64,000 nt of DNA from Bifidobacterium gallicum DSM 20093 = LMG 11596 (GTDB lineage Bacteria; Actinomycetota; Actinomycetes; Actinomycetales; Bifidobacteriaceae), in the NCBI RefSeq assembly GCF_000741205.1, contig NZ_JGYW01000001.1:124001-188000 (forward strand). Direction: 5' to 3'. The translations under genes were made by a program, and so were the position numbers. Below the pieces are notes generated by a model. It was not told the origin of the DNA and made no database searches. It saw only the letters and a list, made by a program, of their open reading frames with translations. How positions within the stretch are numbered: the stretch's first letter is position 1; every line of letters starts with the position of its first letter. Shown here in pieces: positions 16,876 through 25,260 of the stretch.

Positions 16876-16920
16876 CTGGGCTGAGTAATGACGATAGTTT
16901 GGAACTAGACGGGGCTAATC

Positions 16921-17440
16921 CAGAAATTGCTCAAACGGTCATATCGCGCGACAGGCAGAACATGGCGTACAACGGCACACTGAACACACGATCTTCGAAT
17001 CCAAAGTTCTTCGCACTCACGCGCACGCCAAACGGCGTCTGCGCTCGCTGCATAAACCGACGCAAACTCGTGGGCCGCACGTTGTCTCCCGATTTGACTT
17101 CGATCGGCACCACTTCCTCAAATCCGGATTGCATGAGGAATTCCATTTCATATTGTCCGTCCTGCGATAACCAATAGAAGAAAGATAGGTCTGTTGTTGG
17201 CAATCAACGCTTGCATGGCATAGTTTTCCGTCAACGCTCCGCGGAATCGCACCGAAAGCCGGTTACGTCCCTCCGCTGTCAACCATGCGCTGGAATCCAG
17301 CCCATATTTATGGAACAGTAGTCCTGTATCTGCAAGATACACTTTGAAAAACGCACCACCATCACGAGCCATCAGCGGTGCGGTTGTGTCGTTGGTTTGT
17401 TGGTTCACAAAAGGCCATCTCCACCCACATGATCTTCGAT
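16921..17440 (-). pseudogene. Remnant of an AAA-ATPase with DUF4143 domain
   Basis: Two minus-strand frames together give the C-terminal DUF4143 part of an ATPase of the family found as orphan accessory genes. One reads DGGAFFKVYLADTGLLFHKY and on to RFRGALTENYAMQALIANN; the other continues TDLSFFYWLSQDGQYEMEFL and VVPIEVKSGDNVRPTSLRRF. The junction near 17200 needs a frame change, and the N-terminal Walker domain is absent, replaced by the iminopeptidase gene. It is a decayed fragment. Confidence 0.7.
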
Positions 17441-17486
17441 TAGTATCAGTAGCGGAAGCTATAAGCAACGCGAAAGAGGGGTCGAC

Positions 17487-18509
17487 GTGGCTACACAGGC
17501 AGGCATCCATGAACGCCGTTTCCTGCGGTTGGGCGGTATTGACCAGTTCACGCAGATTCGCGGGGATTCCACCAGCAATCCTGTGTTGTTGTGGGTGCAC
17601 GGAGGTCCTGGATTCCCGATGACGTTTATCAGCCGTCACTACCAACGCGAATTGGAACACCACTTCACAATCGCGACCTGGGAACAGCGCGGTTCAGGAC
17701 GCACACGATTCTGGAACCTCAAACACTATGCCGGCATTGATCAGAACAACATGACCGTTGACGATTTGCTCAACGACATGGATGAGTTCGTTGACTATCT
17801 GCGCAACATGTTCCACCAAGACAAAATCGTGATTCTAGGCCAATCCTGGGGCACTGTGCTCGGTTGGGAATACATGCAGCGCCACGCAAACAAAGTGTCC
17901 GCCTACATTGGGGTTGGCCAAGTCACCAACTGCTTGCAAGGTGAGATCCTGACCGCCCAGACCATATTGCCGCACGTGACCCCCAAGCAAGCCGAGTTCT
18001 TGCAGCAGGCAATCGACCACGCCAAAGATACCACATGTGTGGAGGAGTTGGATCTTGACGAGTTTGAACGCATGGCCCTCATTGCTCGCGAACCGCTCAA
18101 AGGCAAGCGCGAGATGGGTGCATTGCGTCAGATGATGCTGGGCCTGACCTCGCCAGATATGGGCCTACAAGACATGCGGTGGATTTTGACAGCCAGCAAC
18201 ACCAAGAAACTGTTCGCCACTCAGCGCAACCTCGTCAATCATCTTTATTACGGGTTCCGTATTGAGGACATTGCGGCACCGGCCAATATCCCGCTGTGCT
18301 TTATTCAGGGCGAATGCGACTGGATCACACCCACCGCCCTCGTCAAACCGTTCTACGAAAAGCTCGACCACCCCAACAAGCACTACGTGGAAATCCCCCA
18401 GACCGGCCATTCCCCATTCCTCGACGCCCCTCAAGAATTCAGCGAATCAGTCCGCACCTTCCTCACCACCCAAGCCCTCTCAAAGATAGATCCACCATCA
18501 AAGTCATAG
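17487..18509 (+). CDS. pip: Proline iminopeptidase, alpha/beta hydrolase
   Basis: A 340-residue cytoplasmic serine peptidase of family S33 that removes N-terminal proline from peptides. The oxyanion HGGPG motif is at residues 38-42, the nucleophile Ser120 in ILGQSWGTVLGWEY, and the other triad members are probably Asp278 (ECDWITP) and His308 (TGHSPF). It starts with GTG at 17487, with GAGGGG a few bases upstream. The N terminus overlaps the region where the ATPase fragment ends, which suggests rearrangement at this site. The last residues are Lys/Ser rich with a drift in base composition. Confidence 0.85.
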   Translation: MATQAGIHERRFLRLGGIDQFTQIRGDSTSNPVLLWVHGGPGFPMTFISRHYQRELEHHFTIATWEQRGSGRTRFWNLKHYAGIDQNNMTVDDLLNDMDEFVDYLRNMFHQDKIVILGQSWGTVLGWEYMQRHANKVSAYIGVGQVTNCLQGEILTAQTILPHVTPKQAEFLQQAIDHAKDTTCVEELDLDEFERMALIAREPLKGKREMGALRQMMLGLTSPDMGLQDMRWILTASNTKKLFATQRNLVNHLYYGFRIEDIAAPANIPLCFIQGECDWITPTALVKPFYEKLDHPNKHYVEIPQTGHSPFLDAPQEFSESVRTFLTTQALSKIDPPSKS

Positions 18510-18583
18510 GCACACCACATATAGCCACTAAGCATGCACCCACTCATGCCACGCTAGCCAAACCAAGCTAAGCTAAGTCTCCA

Positions 18584-18766
18584 TTATTCACTCATATATT
18601 GTTTAACCTTATCTATAAAATTAGAAACATTCGTAGAATAATTAGGATAAACAATATCGAGCTGCTCTGAATTACTTACATATACTAAAACAGCATTAAC
18701 TTGAGGGCTGTCAGCTCTTACTATATCATTTTCTATAGAATCATAAGCTTCTACAGCTTCTTGCAT
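18584..18766 (-). CDS. Small AT-rich hypothetical ORF
   Basis: A 60-residue frame (MQEAVEAYDSIENDIVRADS ...), ending KVKQYMSE. The region is much richer in A and T than its neighbours, consistent with transfer. No domain is recognised and no clear ribosome site is seen. It follows the relic frame 18785-19170 on the same strand and may be part of the same decayed gene or a separate small protein. Confidence 0.35.
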   Translation of the reverse strand: MQEAVEAYDSIENDIVRADSPQVNAVLVYVSNSEQLDIVYPNYSTNVSNFIDKVKQYMSE

Positions 18767-18784
18767 ACATTCAGAGGTAAATGA

Positions 18785-19170
18785 TTAACTTTCTAAAGCC
18801 CGAGTTTTGCGATTTAATTTCAAGAGGTGAAGATTACAATATCGAGAAGGAGGATTCACCATCCAAACATCATCTTCAGCAGCAGACAAATCATCCAATA
18901 TAGATTGAGCACAACGACATTTTTGTAAGCAAGAAATCAAATCACATCGCGTTCCACCATATCCAGGCACTTGCGGCGACTGCTCTTCTAGCGCAAACAA
19001 ACTTGATACTATCTGAAAGAATTCCAGTCGAGAACGATGACGATCATCACCGTGCGCAAGCTTTGCTTCTTGAGGACTTTTATACTCGACACCGTATATT
19101 TCACCAGCAGCTTCTACCGCAGTAGACCAGTAATGTAATGCTGCAATCTTGTTCGAAGTTGGACTTCAAC
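18785..19170 (-). pseudogene. AT-rich reading frame without a start codon
   Basis: From a TGA at about 19180 the minus frame stays open for some 130 codons, reading NKIAALHYWSTAVEAAGEIY and on through RSRLEFFQIVSSLFALEEQS, then LNRKTRALES at the end. No ATG or GTG precedes the conserved-looking part; the first usable start is TTG at 19000, within it. It looks like the 3' part of a transferred gene whose beginning is lost. Function unknown. Confidence 0.4.
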
Positions 19171-19268
19171 CCTCTCGACCACTACCCCGCATAAAACGGA
19201 TCACCAATCGACTCATTGCGCGCCAAAGGTGCATTGACACGCAGACAGGAATGTGGTCATGTTTTGTG

Positions 19269-19298
19269 CTAGGATCCGAACTAATGTTCGGATCCTAG
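19269..19298. promoter_or_regulatory. Perfect 13-bp palindrome with two GATC sites before the methyltransferase
   Basis: CTAGGATCCGAAC (19269-19281) and GTTCGGATCCTAG (19286-19298) are perfect inverted repeats separated by TAAT. Each arm holds GGATCC and therefore GATC, the predicted target of the methyltransferase starting 58 nt downstream. It may be a methylation-sensitive operator, or a terminator for upstream transcripts, although a T-run is not adjacent. Confidence 0.55.
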
Positions 19299-19356
19299 AT
19301 GTTTCTTCTGAAGTAAGCTGATGGGTCCGTACGTTTTTTTTGATGAAAGGACACCA

Positions 19357-20628
19357 ATGGCAACCATTAGGATTGCGGAACTGTTTGCCGGCGTAGGCGG
19401 TTTCCGGTTGGGGTTGGACGGATACGATAATCCGGAACACCCTGATTTCCACATGGAGCCAGCAGGCGATTTTCGTACCGTGTGGGCCAATCAATGGGAA
19501 CCTAATGGCCAAGATTCCAAACAATTCGCGTGGCGTTGCTACGAGGACCGTTTTGGCGCTGGCAGCTGCGTCAATGAAGACATTGCAGTGGTGCTCGACC
19601 AAGTGGATGCGGGGGAACGAGAAATCCCTGAGTTCGACATGCTGGTCGGAGGTTTTCCCTGCCAGGATTATTCTGTGGCCAAACCGCTTTCCTTGGCCAA
19701 AGGTATTGACGGAAAAAAGGGTGTGCTGTGGTGGAGTATTAACCGCTTGCTTGAAATGAGGCATCCGAAATACGTGCTGCTCGAGAACGTTGACCGTTTG
19801 CTCAAATCCCCAAGCGCTCAGCGCGGGCGCGATTTCGCCATTATCCTCTCATGCTTGTATCGCTTGGGTTATTCAGTGGAATGGCGAGTAATCAATGCCG
19901 GAGAATATGGCATGCCACAACGCCGCCGCCGTGTGTATATCTATGCGCAACACGATGCGCCGCAATGGGATTTGAAGGAACGATTGTTTGGCACAGGTGT
20001 GGAGGCGCGTGCTTTTCCTGCCGAGCTGGACGTTAAACAGCAAGAAGAAACGTTCAACATTTCCGATGACCCTTATGCGATGACGGAAACGTTCGGTAAA
20101 GGTTTGGCCGTCTCGCCGTTCCTGAATGCGGGTGTCATGCAGAATGGGATGGTGTTCACAGCCCGCGTCCAGTCCACATACACAGGACCCGGACGCAATC
20201 TTGGTGACGTGCTGGTGCCGTTAACGGAAGTTCCTGCACAATTCTTTATCGCTCCGGAAAAAATGGATTCCTGGACTTATCTCAAGGGAGGCAAGCGCGA
20301 GGAGCGTACAGCGCGAACAGGATACACCTACTTTTATTCAGAAGGACCGGTAGCATTCCCCGACCCATTGGATAAACCGAGCAGAACTATTTTGACCGGT
20401 GAAGGTGGTGCGGGGGCCAGCCGTACCAAACATGTTGTGGAACAAGAGGGACGCTATCGACGTCTTGTTCCAGATGAACTTGACCAGTTGCAGTGCTTCC
20501 CGAAGGGTTGGACCGGTGACGGAATGACTGATGGCCATCGCGCTTTTTGCATGGGCAATGCTTTGGTTACCGAGATCCCTCATCGTATCGGCCAGGTCAT
20601 CGCTCATGATGCAGGGGCAACATTTTGA
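19357..20628 (+). CDS. DNA (cytosine-5) methyltransferase, M.Sau3AI-like
   Basis: A 423-residue C5-cytosine methyltransferase, the protective half of a restriction-modification system. Motif I is LFAGVGGFRLGL (residues 9-20), the catalytic Cys102 lies in GGFPCQDYSVA, motif VI is LLENVDRLL (Glu143-Asn144-Val145), motif VIII is PQRRRRV, and motif X is AFCMGNALVTEI. The stretches KKGVLWW, PKYVLLENVDRLLKSPS and RGRDFA strongly resemble M.Sau3AI, so the target is predicted to be GATC. ATG 19357 has GAAAGGAC upstream. Its last codon and stop TGA (20626-20628) lie at the right end of the second TnpB element, so the extreme C terminus was probably altered by the insertion. Confidence 0.92.
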   Translation: MATIRIAELFAGVGGFRLGLDGYDNPEHPDFHMEPAGDFRTVWANQWEPNGQDSKQFAWRCYEDRFGAGSCVNEDIAVVLDQVDAGEREIPEFDMLVGGFPCQDYSVAKPLSLAKGIDGKKGVLWWSINRLLEMRHPKYVLLENVDRLLKSPSAQRGRDFAIILSCLYRLGYSVEWRVINAGEYGMPQRRRRVYIYAQHDAPQWDLKERLFGTGVEARAFPAELDVKQQEETFNISDDPYAMTETFGKGLAVSPFLNAGVMQNGMVFTARVQSTYTGPGRNLGDVLVPLTEVPAQFFIAPEKMDSWTYLKGGKREERTARTGYTYFYSEGPVAFPDPLDKPSRTILTGEGGAGASRTKHVVEQEGRYRRLVPDELDQLQCFPKGWTGDGMTDGHRAFCMGNALVTEIPHRIGQVIAHDAGATF

Positions 20629-20662
20629 CGTCCTCCCCACTGCTGAAGCCGGGGGATTCCTT
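20627..20662 (-). ncRNA. Putative omega-RNA scaffold of the second element
   Basis: In the tnpB sense direction the end reads GGAATCCCCCGGCTTC, a loop, GTGGGGAGGACGTCAA. It is the counterpart of the hairpin at 6464-6495. The guide that would follow (about 20605-20624) is the last coding segment of the methyltransferase. The RNA itself is inferred. Confidence 0.45.
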
Positions 20663-20693
20663 TCCTCGCGGAAAGGGTTTTCTGTTTCACCGA

Positions 20694-21920
20694 CTACGCT
20701 TCGCACTGCGACAATGCATCGCGGTGTTTGCGTTGGTCTCCGCAGACGTTCACCGCAAGCCCTGCGGCGAGGATGTTTTTGGCTGCGTTCACGTCCCTGT
20801 CATGGGTCGTGTGGCACGCGGGGCACGTCCATGCCCTGACGTTCAACGGTTTGCGGCCGGTGTTCTTCCCGCAGGTCGAACAGATTTGGCTGCTGGGGTA
20901 CCAGCGGTCGATGACCACAAACTGACGCCCGTACCATTCGCACTTGTATGCGAGCATGGTGCGGAACATGCGCCAGCCCGCGTCCGTGATACCGCGGTTG
21001 AGGGCGCGTTTGGCGGCCTGCCCGTTGGGAAGGTAAAGGTCTGGATTGGCCGGGTCCGGTTTCGGCTTGCACCTGCGGCTCATGTTTTTCACCGCCAAGT
21101 CCTCGATGACGACCGTTTGGTTCTCACGGACGATTCGGGTCGAGAGCTTGTGCAGGAAATCCTTGCGCCGGTCCGCGATACGGGCCTGAATACGGGCCAC
21201 CTTCAACATGGCCCTGCGGTGATTGTTGCTCCCTTTCCGTTTGCGCGCCAGATCGCGTTGCGCTTTCCTCAACCGTTGCGCGTCCCGTTTGCGGAATCGG
21301 GGGTTGGCTGTCTTTTCCCCGTTCGAGGTGATGGCGAAGTCCGCCAACCCCATGTCGATGCCGACCTGCGTACCGGCCTTGGGCAATGGTTTGACGTGTT
21401 CCTCGACGAGGATGCTCACATGCCAGCGTCCGGCCGCGTCCAATATGACGGTCACACTCGACGGCTTGGCATTGCGCGGCAGCGTGCGGCTCCACTTGAT
21501 ATTCAAGGGTTCGCCCATCTTGGCGAGCTTGAGGTCGCGGCCGTTCCATGTGAACGCGGTGCGCATGAACGACGCGGAACCGCCATGGGACTTCTTCTTG
21601 AATTCCGGGTAGTCGCCACGCTGGTTGAAGAAGTTGGAGAACGCCGCCTGCAAATGTCTTACGGACTGTTGCAATGCAACGGAGGACACGTCGTTGAGGA
21701 ACGACAGTTCCTCGGTGTTCTTCCATAGGGTCAACTGGCGGCTGGTTTCCGCGAAGCCCATGCGCTCGTGTCGCGTCGTCCATGCTTCGGTGCGTGCAGC
21801 CAAAGCCTTGTTGTACACCAGACGGCAGCATCCGATGGTACGCCGAAGCAGGTCCTCCTGCTGGGGCGTTGGATAAAAACGGAACCTGTAGGCCCGCTGG
21901 ACCACACCATCGGAACTCAT
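20694..21920 (-). CDS. tnpB: TnpB, IS605-family RNA-guided nuclease/OrfB
   Basis: A 408-residue TnpB with the standard layout: an N-terminal OrfB HTH part (RAYRFRFYPTPQQEDLLRRT), RuvC Asp189 (VGIDMGLADFAI), Glu273 (VVIEDLAVKN), a zinc ribbon (Cys347, Cys350, Cys366, Cys369) and the final Asp376 (HDRDVNAAKNIL). All catalytic residues are present. Start at 21920 (MSSDGVV) is preferred since the family motif begins just after; 21932 and 21953 are in frame. It is diverged from the TnpB at 6501, although the element ends match, so the ends evolve together with different nucleases or by exchange. Confidence 0.92.
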   Translation of the reverse strand: MSSDGVVQRAYRFRFYPTPQQEDLLRRTIGCCRLVYNKALAARTEAWTTRHERMGFAETSRQLTLWKNTEELSFLNDVSSVALQQSVRHLQAAFSNFFNQRGDYPEFKKKSHGGSASFMRTAFTWNGRDLKLAKMGEPLNIKWSRTLPRNAKPSSVTVILDAAGRWHVSILVEEHVKPLPKAGTQVGIDMGLADFAITSNGEKTANPRFRKRDAQRLRKAQRDLARKRKGSNNHRRAMLKVARIQARIADRRKDFLHKLSTRIVRENQTVVIEDLAVKNMSRRCKPKPDPANPDLYLPNGQAAKRALNRGITDAGWRMFRTMLAYKCEWYGRQFVVIDRWYPSSQICSTCGKNTGRKPLNVRAWTCPACHTTHDRDVNAAKNILAAGLAVNVCGDQRKHRDALSQCEA

Positions 21921-22065
21921 GGTTATAATCATGGCACAGTTTTTATAAGACATGCGCGCCTTACATCCCCATGCCTAAAGGCAGGGACTTTACGGCGCAA
22001 CCCGGTAAAACGCTACTACCACAAGCATGCAGGGTGCGCATCGTTTGCGACCCTGCCTGCATGGT

Positions 22066-23523
22066 CTAGTTTGCTTGAAGAAGATGCTGTTCAATCTGTT
22101 CTTTGACCAGGGGTTTGTGGAACCATAGCGACTGCCGATACATAGGCAGTCCATTGACCACTTCTGGTTTGTCTGTGGAATCTCTTCCTGTTCCACGAAC
22201 AAAGAGCGCAGATTCGGTTGATTTTGGCCAGTTGGGTGCTTCACGAGGAACTCCGTTTTTATTGAGAATTGGGGCTCCGGACTTATCGGTTTCTGGCACC
22301 AACCGCAATTTCCTCGAAATAATCAAATCTCGCATGATGTCCCATACGGATTCCACGAGGCCATTTTTCTCAGCTAAAGGTTCCAACGGAACACGTGCAA
22401 ATCCAAGGAACACTTCACCGCCGCGCGATATGCCCACTTCTGGCTCTTGGAATACCATGTAGAGCAAATCATTATCTTTGAAAAAATAGTAGAAATCAGA
22501 TTCTTCATAGACGTCGTTTGATTCCAACTCATTAAAATCGATACTCATAAGCTTGGTATCCTCAGTGGGCATACCTTGAGGATTGAGAGCAACAGTCTTT
22601 CCCACAATACCCATTTTTTGGAATAACGCAATATTGTGCATCTTGCGGGAAGTACCACCAAACATACGAACAACGATTTGCTCAGCAAGCTGCTTAGGAA
22701 CTTTGTCAGGTATTTCCATATCGAAATATGCTGCAATCTGAGCAATGGTCTTCCCCGCGAATTTGTTCGTAAGCTCTTGAAGCTTGTGGTCCAATTCATC
22801 AAATGAGCTCAATCGCTCTTCATCAGGAATATGCTCATATACCGTTTTCTTCAAATGCTCGTTGATTATCGAATTCACGAAGGCGCGACGAAAGCGAATG
22901 CGCGGAGGGTGTGGCCATTTTGGAGCCGTATCGAGATATGGTGATACTTCTTTAGAAATACCGCTGGATATTTTTTCAAAAGCAGGGCTATCCGGATTCT
23001 CTTCATACAAGTCGCGAACAAATTCACGGATTGTGGTCCAATCCCGTTGCAATTGCTCTTTGTCTTCGCCTTCGAATGTTTTGAAAAAGGCCGTATGGAC
23101 CGGAAAATTGCTGTAATCGCGACCCTTCTTTGGTTTGCCCTCATATACGTAGCAAACAAATAACATATTCTGCACTTTGTGCCAGAATGCCGAGCTTTCA
23201 AATTCTTCGTCGATTATTTCATCCGGCTTGAGCGCAGTGATTGACATCGGCTCTTTAGCTTCGAAACTGATACCTTCCTTTTTAGACGCACGAATGCCAG
23301 TGGTCTTGAGTTCCACGTCCAAGCCGTCAATATTGAGATCAGGCCGTCGCGCTGAATCCGCAGGATATCCAAGCACGCTTTTTTCAATAACATGCCCCGC
23401 CACGCCTTTGTTAGTAGGGGAATCAAGCACATGCTTGGTGTCAAGTTCACCAAGCGTTTTACCTATGCAGGCATTGAGACGCCGGGTGATATCGGTCCGC
23501 GTGAAAAAATGTGGTTTGTCCAT
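22066..23523 (-). CDS. Sau3AI-type restriction endonuclease, predicted GATC specificity
   Basis: A 485-residue protein of the MutH/Sau3AI family. The N-terminal nuclease domain carries Glu48 (GHVIEKSVLG), Asp62 (RRPDLNIDG) and Glu71-x-Lys73 (DVELKTTGI), the MutH-type D...ExK active site. The C-terminal half would be the second MutH-like domain that acts as an allosteric DNA-binding part in Sau3AI. It is convergent with the M.Sau3AI-like methyltransferase, with a TnpB element inserted between them. Start at 23523 (MDKPHFF). The gene has lower GC than the core genes, in keeping with transfer. Specificity is inferred from the pair. Confidence 0.82.
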   Translation of the reverse strand: MDKPHFFTRTDITRRLNACIGKTLGELDTKHVLDSPTNKGVAGHVIEKSVLGYPADSARRPDLNIDGLDVELKTTGIRASKKEGISFEAKEPMSITALKPDEIIDEEFESSAFWHKVQNMLFVCYVYEGKPKKGRDYSNFPVHTAFFKTFEGEDKEQLQRDWTTIREFVRDLYEENPDSPAFEKISSGISKEVSPYLDTAPKWPHPPRIRFRRAFVNSIINEHLKKTVYEHIPDEERLSSFDELDHKLQELTNKFAGKTIAQIAAYFDMEIPDKVPKQLAEQIVVRMFGGTSRKMHNIALFQKMGIVGKTVALNPQGMPTEDTKLMSIDFNELESNDVYEESDFYYFFKDNDLLYMVFQEPEVGISRGGEVFLGFARVPLEPLAEKNGLVESVWDIMRDLIISRKLRLVPETDKSGAPILNKNGVPREAPNWPKSTESALFVRGTGRDSTDKPEVVNGLPMYRQSLWFHKPLVKEQIEQHLLQAN

Positions 23524-23659
23524 ACAAATCAAGCATAACGACCTCAATACGCGGCACAAATGAAAGCTTCCTTAAATGCGGATATGTGGATAAACGCATA
23601 CGTATGGCACTCTGTGTGCTATCCTGGCCCCACTTGTTTGACCAATCAAGGAGGGCGAT
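23524..23659. promoter_or_regulatory. Divergent promoter region of restriction and HNH genes
   Basis: 136 bases separate two divergent nuclease genes. It holds TATCCT (possible -10 for the HNH gene), the strong ribosome site AAGGAGGG just before ATG 23660, and one perfect DnaA box (TGTGGATAA, 23585-23593), perhaps by chance. Confidence 0.5.
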
Positions 23660-24490
23660 ATGGCAACGACTCGCCCTTCTGCATGGACTCTGGAAGAGAC
23701 CATGCTGGCGTTCGGGGCTTACCTATTGGTGCCACCTAACAAATTTGACAAGCGTGAACCATTGATACAAATGCTTGCTCAACATATTCATCGAACGACA
23801 GGTGCCGTTGCGCTCAAGCTTGCCAATTTGCTGGCTAAAGACCCCTTCCGTAATCCCACCGGTTCCCGGGGGATGGCGCATGGTAGCAAGCGTGATGCCG
23901 AAGTATGGGAAATGTATCAGGCTAATCCTGACAGTTTTTCTGCAGAATGTATTGCCAAGATTAAAGAGGCGATCGGCAAGAAGGTGGTCGAGAATGCATT
24001 GTTTAGTTCTAGCGAGCTGGAACACATTATCGACAAACAACTTGCGTCACAGTCCGATAAAGAGCCATCGGAAGCCCCTGAAGGCGAAAACGGCCTGCAC
24101 CTGACGACTTATCGCATCAACCAGAACTATTTCCGTAATTCGTTATTGCGCAATTACGGCAATCAATGCTGTATCACAGGAATTGACGAACCTGAATTGC
24201 TGATTGCCAGCCATATCAAACCATGGGCTCAGTCTGATGCAACAGAACGAACCGCCACTTCGAACGGCCTGCTGCTGAACGCTTTACATGATCGCGCTTT
24301 TGACCAAGGATTATTGACGTTGGATGAAGATTATCGCGTAGTTATCGCCGTAGAGGAAATACCCCACTCCGAAGCCAATGACCGATGGTTCTACGCATTT
24401 GAAGGCAAACAAATTAGCATGCCTCGCGTTCCTCCTTCACAAGAATTCTTGCGATATCACAATGACCATGTGTTCCAAGGGGTTGTGTGA
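23660..24490 (+). CDS. HNH endonuclease of the restriction locus
   Basis: A 276-residue protein with a C-terminal HNH nuclease domain: CCITGIDEPELLIASHIKPW, then SNGLLLNALHDRAFDQGLLT, which carries the His and Asn/His metal and catalytic positions. The N-terminal 100 residues begin WTLEETMLAFGAYLLVP and hold a helical part seen in many HNH proteins next to methyltransferases. It may be a second restriction enzyme or a defence nuclease acting on modified or unmodified DNA. AAGGAGGG precedes ATG 23660. It is divergent from the Sau3AI-like gene. Confidence 0.82.
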   Translation: MATTRPSAWTLEETMLAFGAYLLVPPNKFDKREPLIQMLAQHIHRTTGAVALKLANLLAKDPFRNPTGSRGMAHGSKRDAEVWEMYQANPDSFSAECIAKIKEAIGKKVVENALFSSSELEHIIDKQLASQSDKEPSEAPEGENGLHLTTYRINQNYFRNSLLRNYGNQCCITGIDEPELLIASHIKPWAQSDATERTATSNGLLLNALHDRAFDQGLLTLDEDYRVVIAVEEIPHSEANDRWFYAFEGKQISMPRVPPSQEFLRYHNDHVFQGVV

Positions 24491-24657
24491 TCTCGTTCAT
24501 GACCACTGCAAGCTTCCCAATCGCGGTTAATTAGGCCGGCGGCCATGTCGGACAGCAATTCGCGTTGCGCATCGCGCTCGAGTTGTGGGGTGGGGCCGTT
24601 GTATTCCACAGAATCTTTGGGAGCATTATGCCAGTACGAATCCACGGGATTGACCAT
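24457..24657 (-). CDS. Small hypothetical protein
   Basis: A 66-residue frame starting MVNPVDSYWHNAPKDSVEYN, with an acidic/Gln helix (LERDAQRELLSDMAAGLI) and a C terminus WEACSGHERDHTTPWNTWSL. Its 3' end overlaps the HNH gene's end on the opposite strand. It lies directly downstream of the leftward NUDIX gene (about 40 bases), so the two may be cotranscribed. No family is recognised. Confidence 0.45.
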   Translation of the reverse strand: MVNPVDSYWHNAPKDSVEYNGPTPQLERDAQRELLSDMAAGLINRDWEACSGHERDHTTPWNTWSL

Positions 24658-24696
24658 GGTCAAGCACCATCTTTCTGTATGCAGAAATAACAATAA

Positions 24697-25089
24697 TTAG
24701 AATGTCATTGCAGAAATAAGACGCACGGGGTCGGCGTCGACGGGAGCCCAATCCAAAGCAGGCATATCAACGGGCAGAACCCAGCGCATTTGCGCATGCT
24801 CAGTCAATACAGGATCACCCGAAAGAAGATGGCACAGAAATACAGTCAAATGAACGTGCCCGAAATCGTAGTCGTATTCGCTCGTGCAGACGCGCTCGCC
24901 AACCTGAACGCCACAGCGCAACTCCTCTGCAATCTCGCGACGCAACGCTTGATCAGGAGTTTCACCCTGCTCAATTTTCCCACCCGGAAATTCCCAGAAC
25001 CCAGCCAACGATTTTCCAGACCTCCGCTGCGCACACAGCACGCGACCATCGCGAACAATCGCAGCACCCGCCACGTCAATAAGCTTCAT
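24697..25089 (-). CDS. NUDIX hydrolase, MutT-like
   Basis: A 130-residue NUDIX protein. The signature is complete: GGKIEQGETPDQALRREI then AEEL, matching the Gx5Ex7REUxEExGU pattern with the catalytic glutamates. The N terminus (MKLIDVAGAAIVRDGRVLCA) and QRRSGKSLAGFWEFPGG resemble MutT-type 8-oxo-dGTP diphosphatases, which clean oxidised nucleotides from the pool. Start at 25089, with GGGAGATGG a few bases upstream; 25101 is an alternative. A second copy elsewhere in the genome cannot be excluded. Confidence 0.88.
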   Translation of the reverse strand: MKLIDVAGAAIVRDGRVLCAQRRSGKSLAGFWEFPGGKIEQGETPDQALRREIAEELRCGVQVGERVCTSEYDYDFGHVHLTVFLCHLLSGDPVLTEHAQMRWVLPVDMPALDWAPVDADPVRLISAMTF

Positions 25090-25260
25090 ACCATCTCCCA
25101 TCCGAGCCGGCAACCAACGCACTGCTCTGAGGCTGGGACCAGGATAAGCGCCACGGGTCTGAAGATCAAACAAACCCGACCCTAACGCGCCAGTTCAATA
25201 CATTGGCGAGATTGATGCAGCATATATAAATATACGTAAGACGCGCTCGAAAATTCATTA

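Larger units (their letters stand above)
20625..22010 (-). mobile_element. Second tnpB-only IS200/IS605-type element
   Basis: It lies between the methyltransferase and restriction genes. The right end (TTGACGTCCTC, 20625-20635, with a CCCC...GGGG hairpin and GGATTCC) and the left end (GCGCCTTACA near 21957 and ACGGCGCAACCCGGTA near 21993-22008) match the element at 6460-8037. It has no tnpA. The right end supplies the methyltransferase stop codon. Confidence 0.75.
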
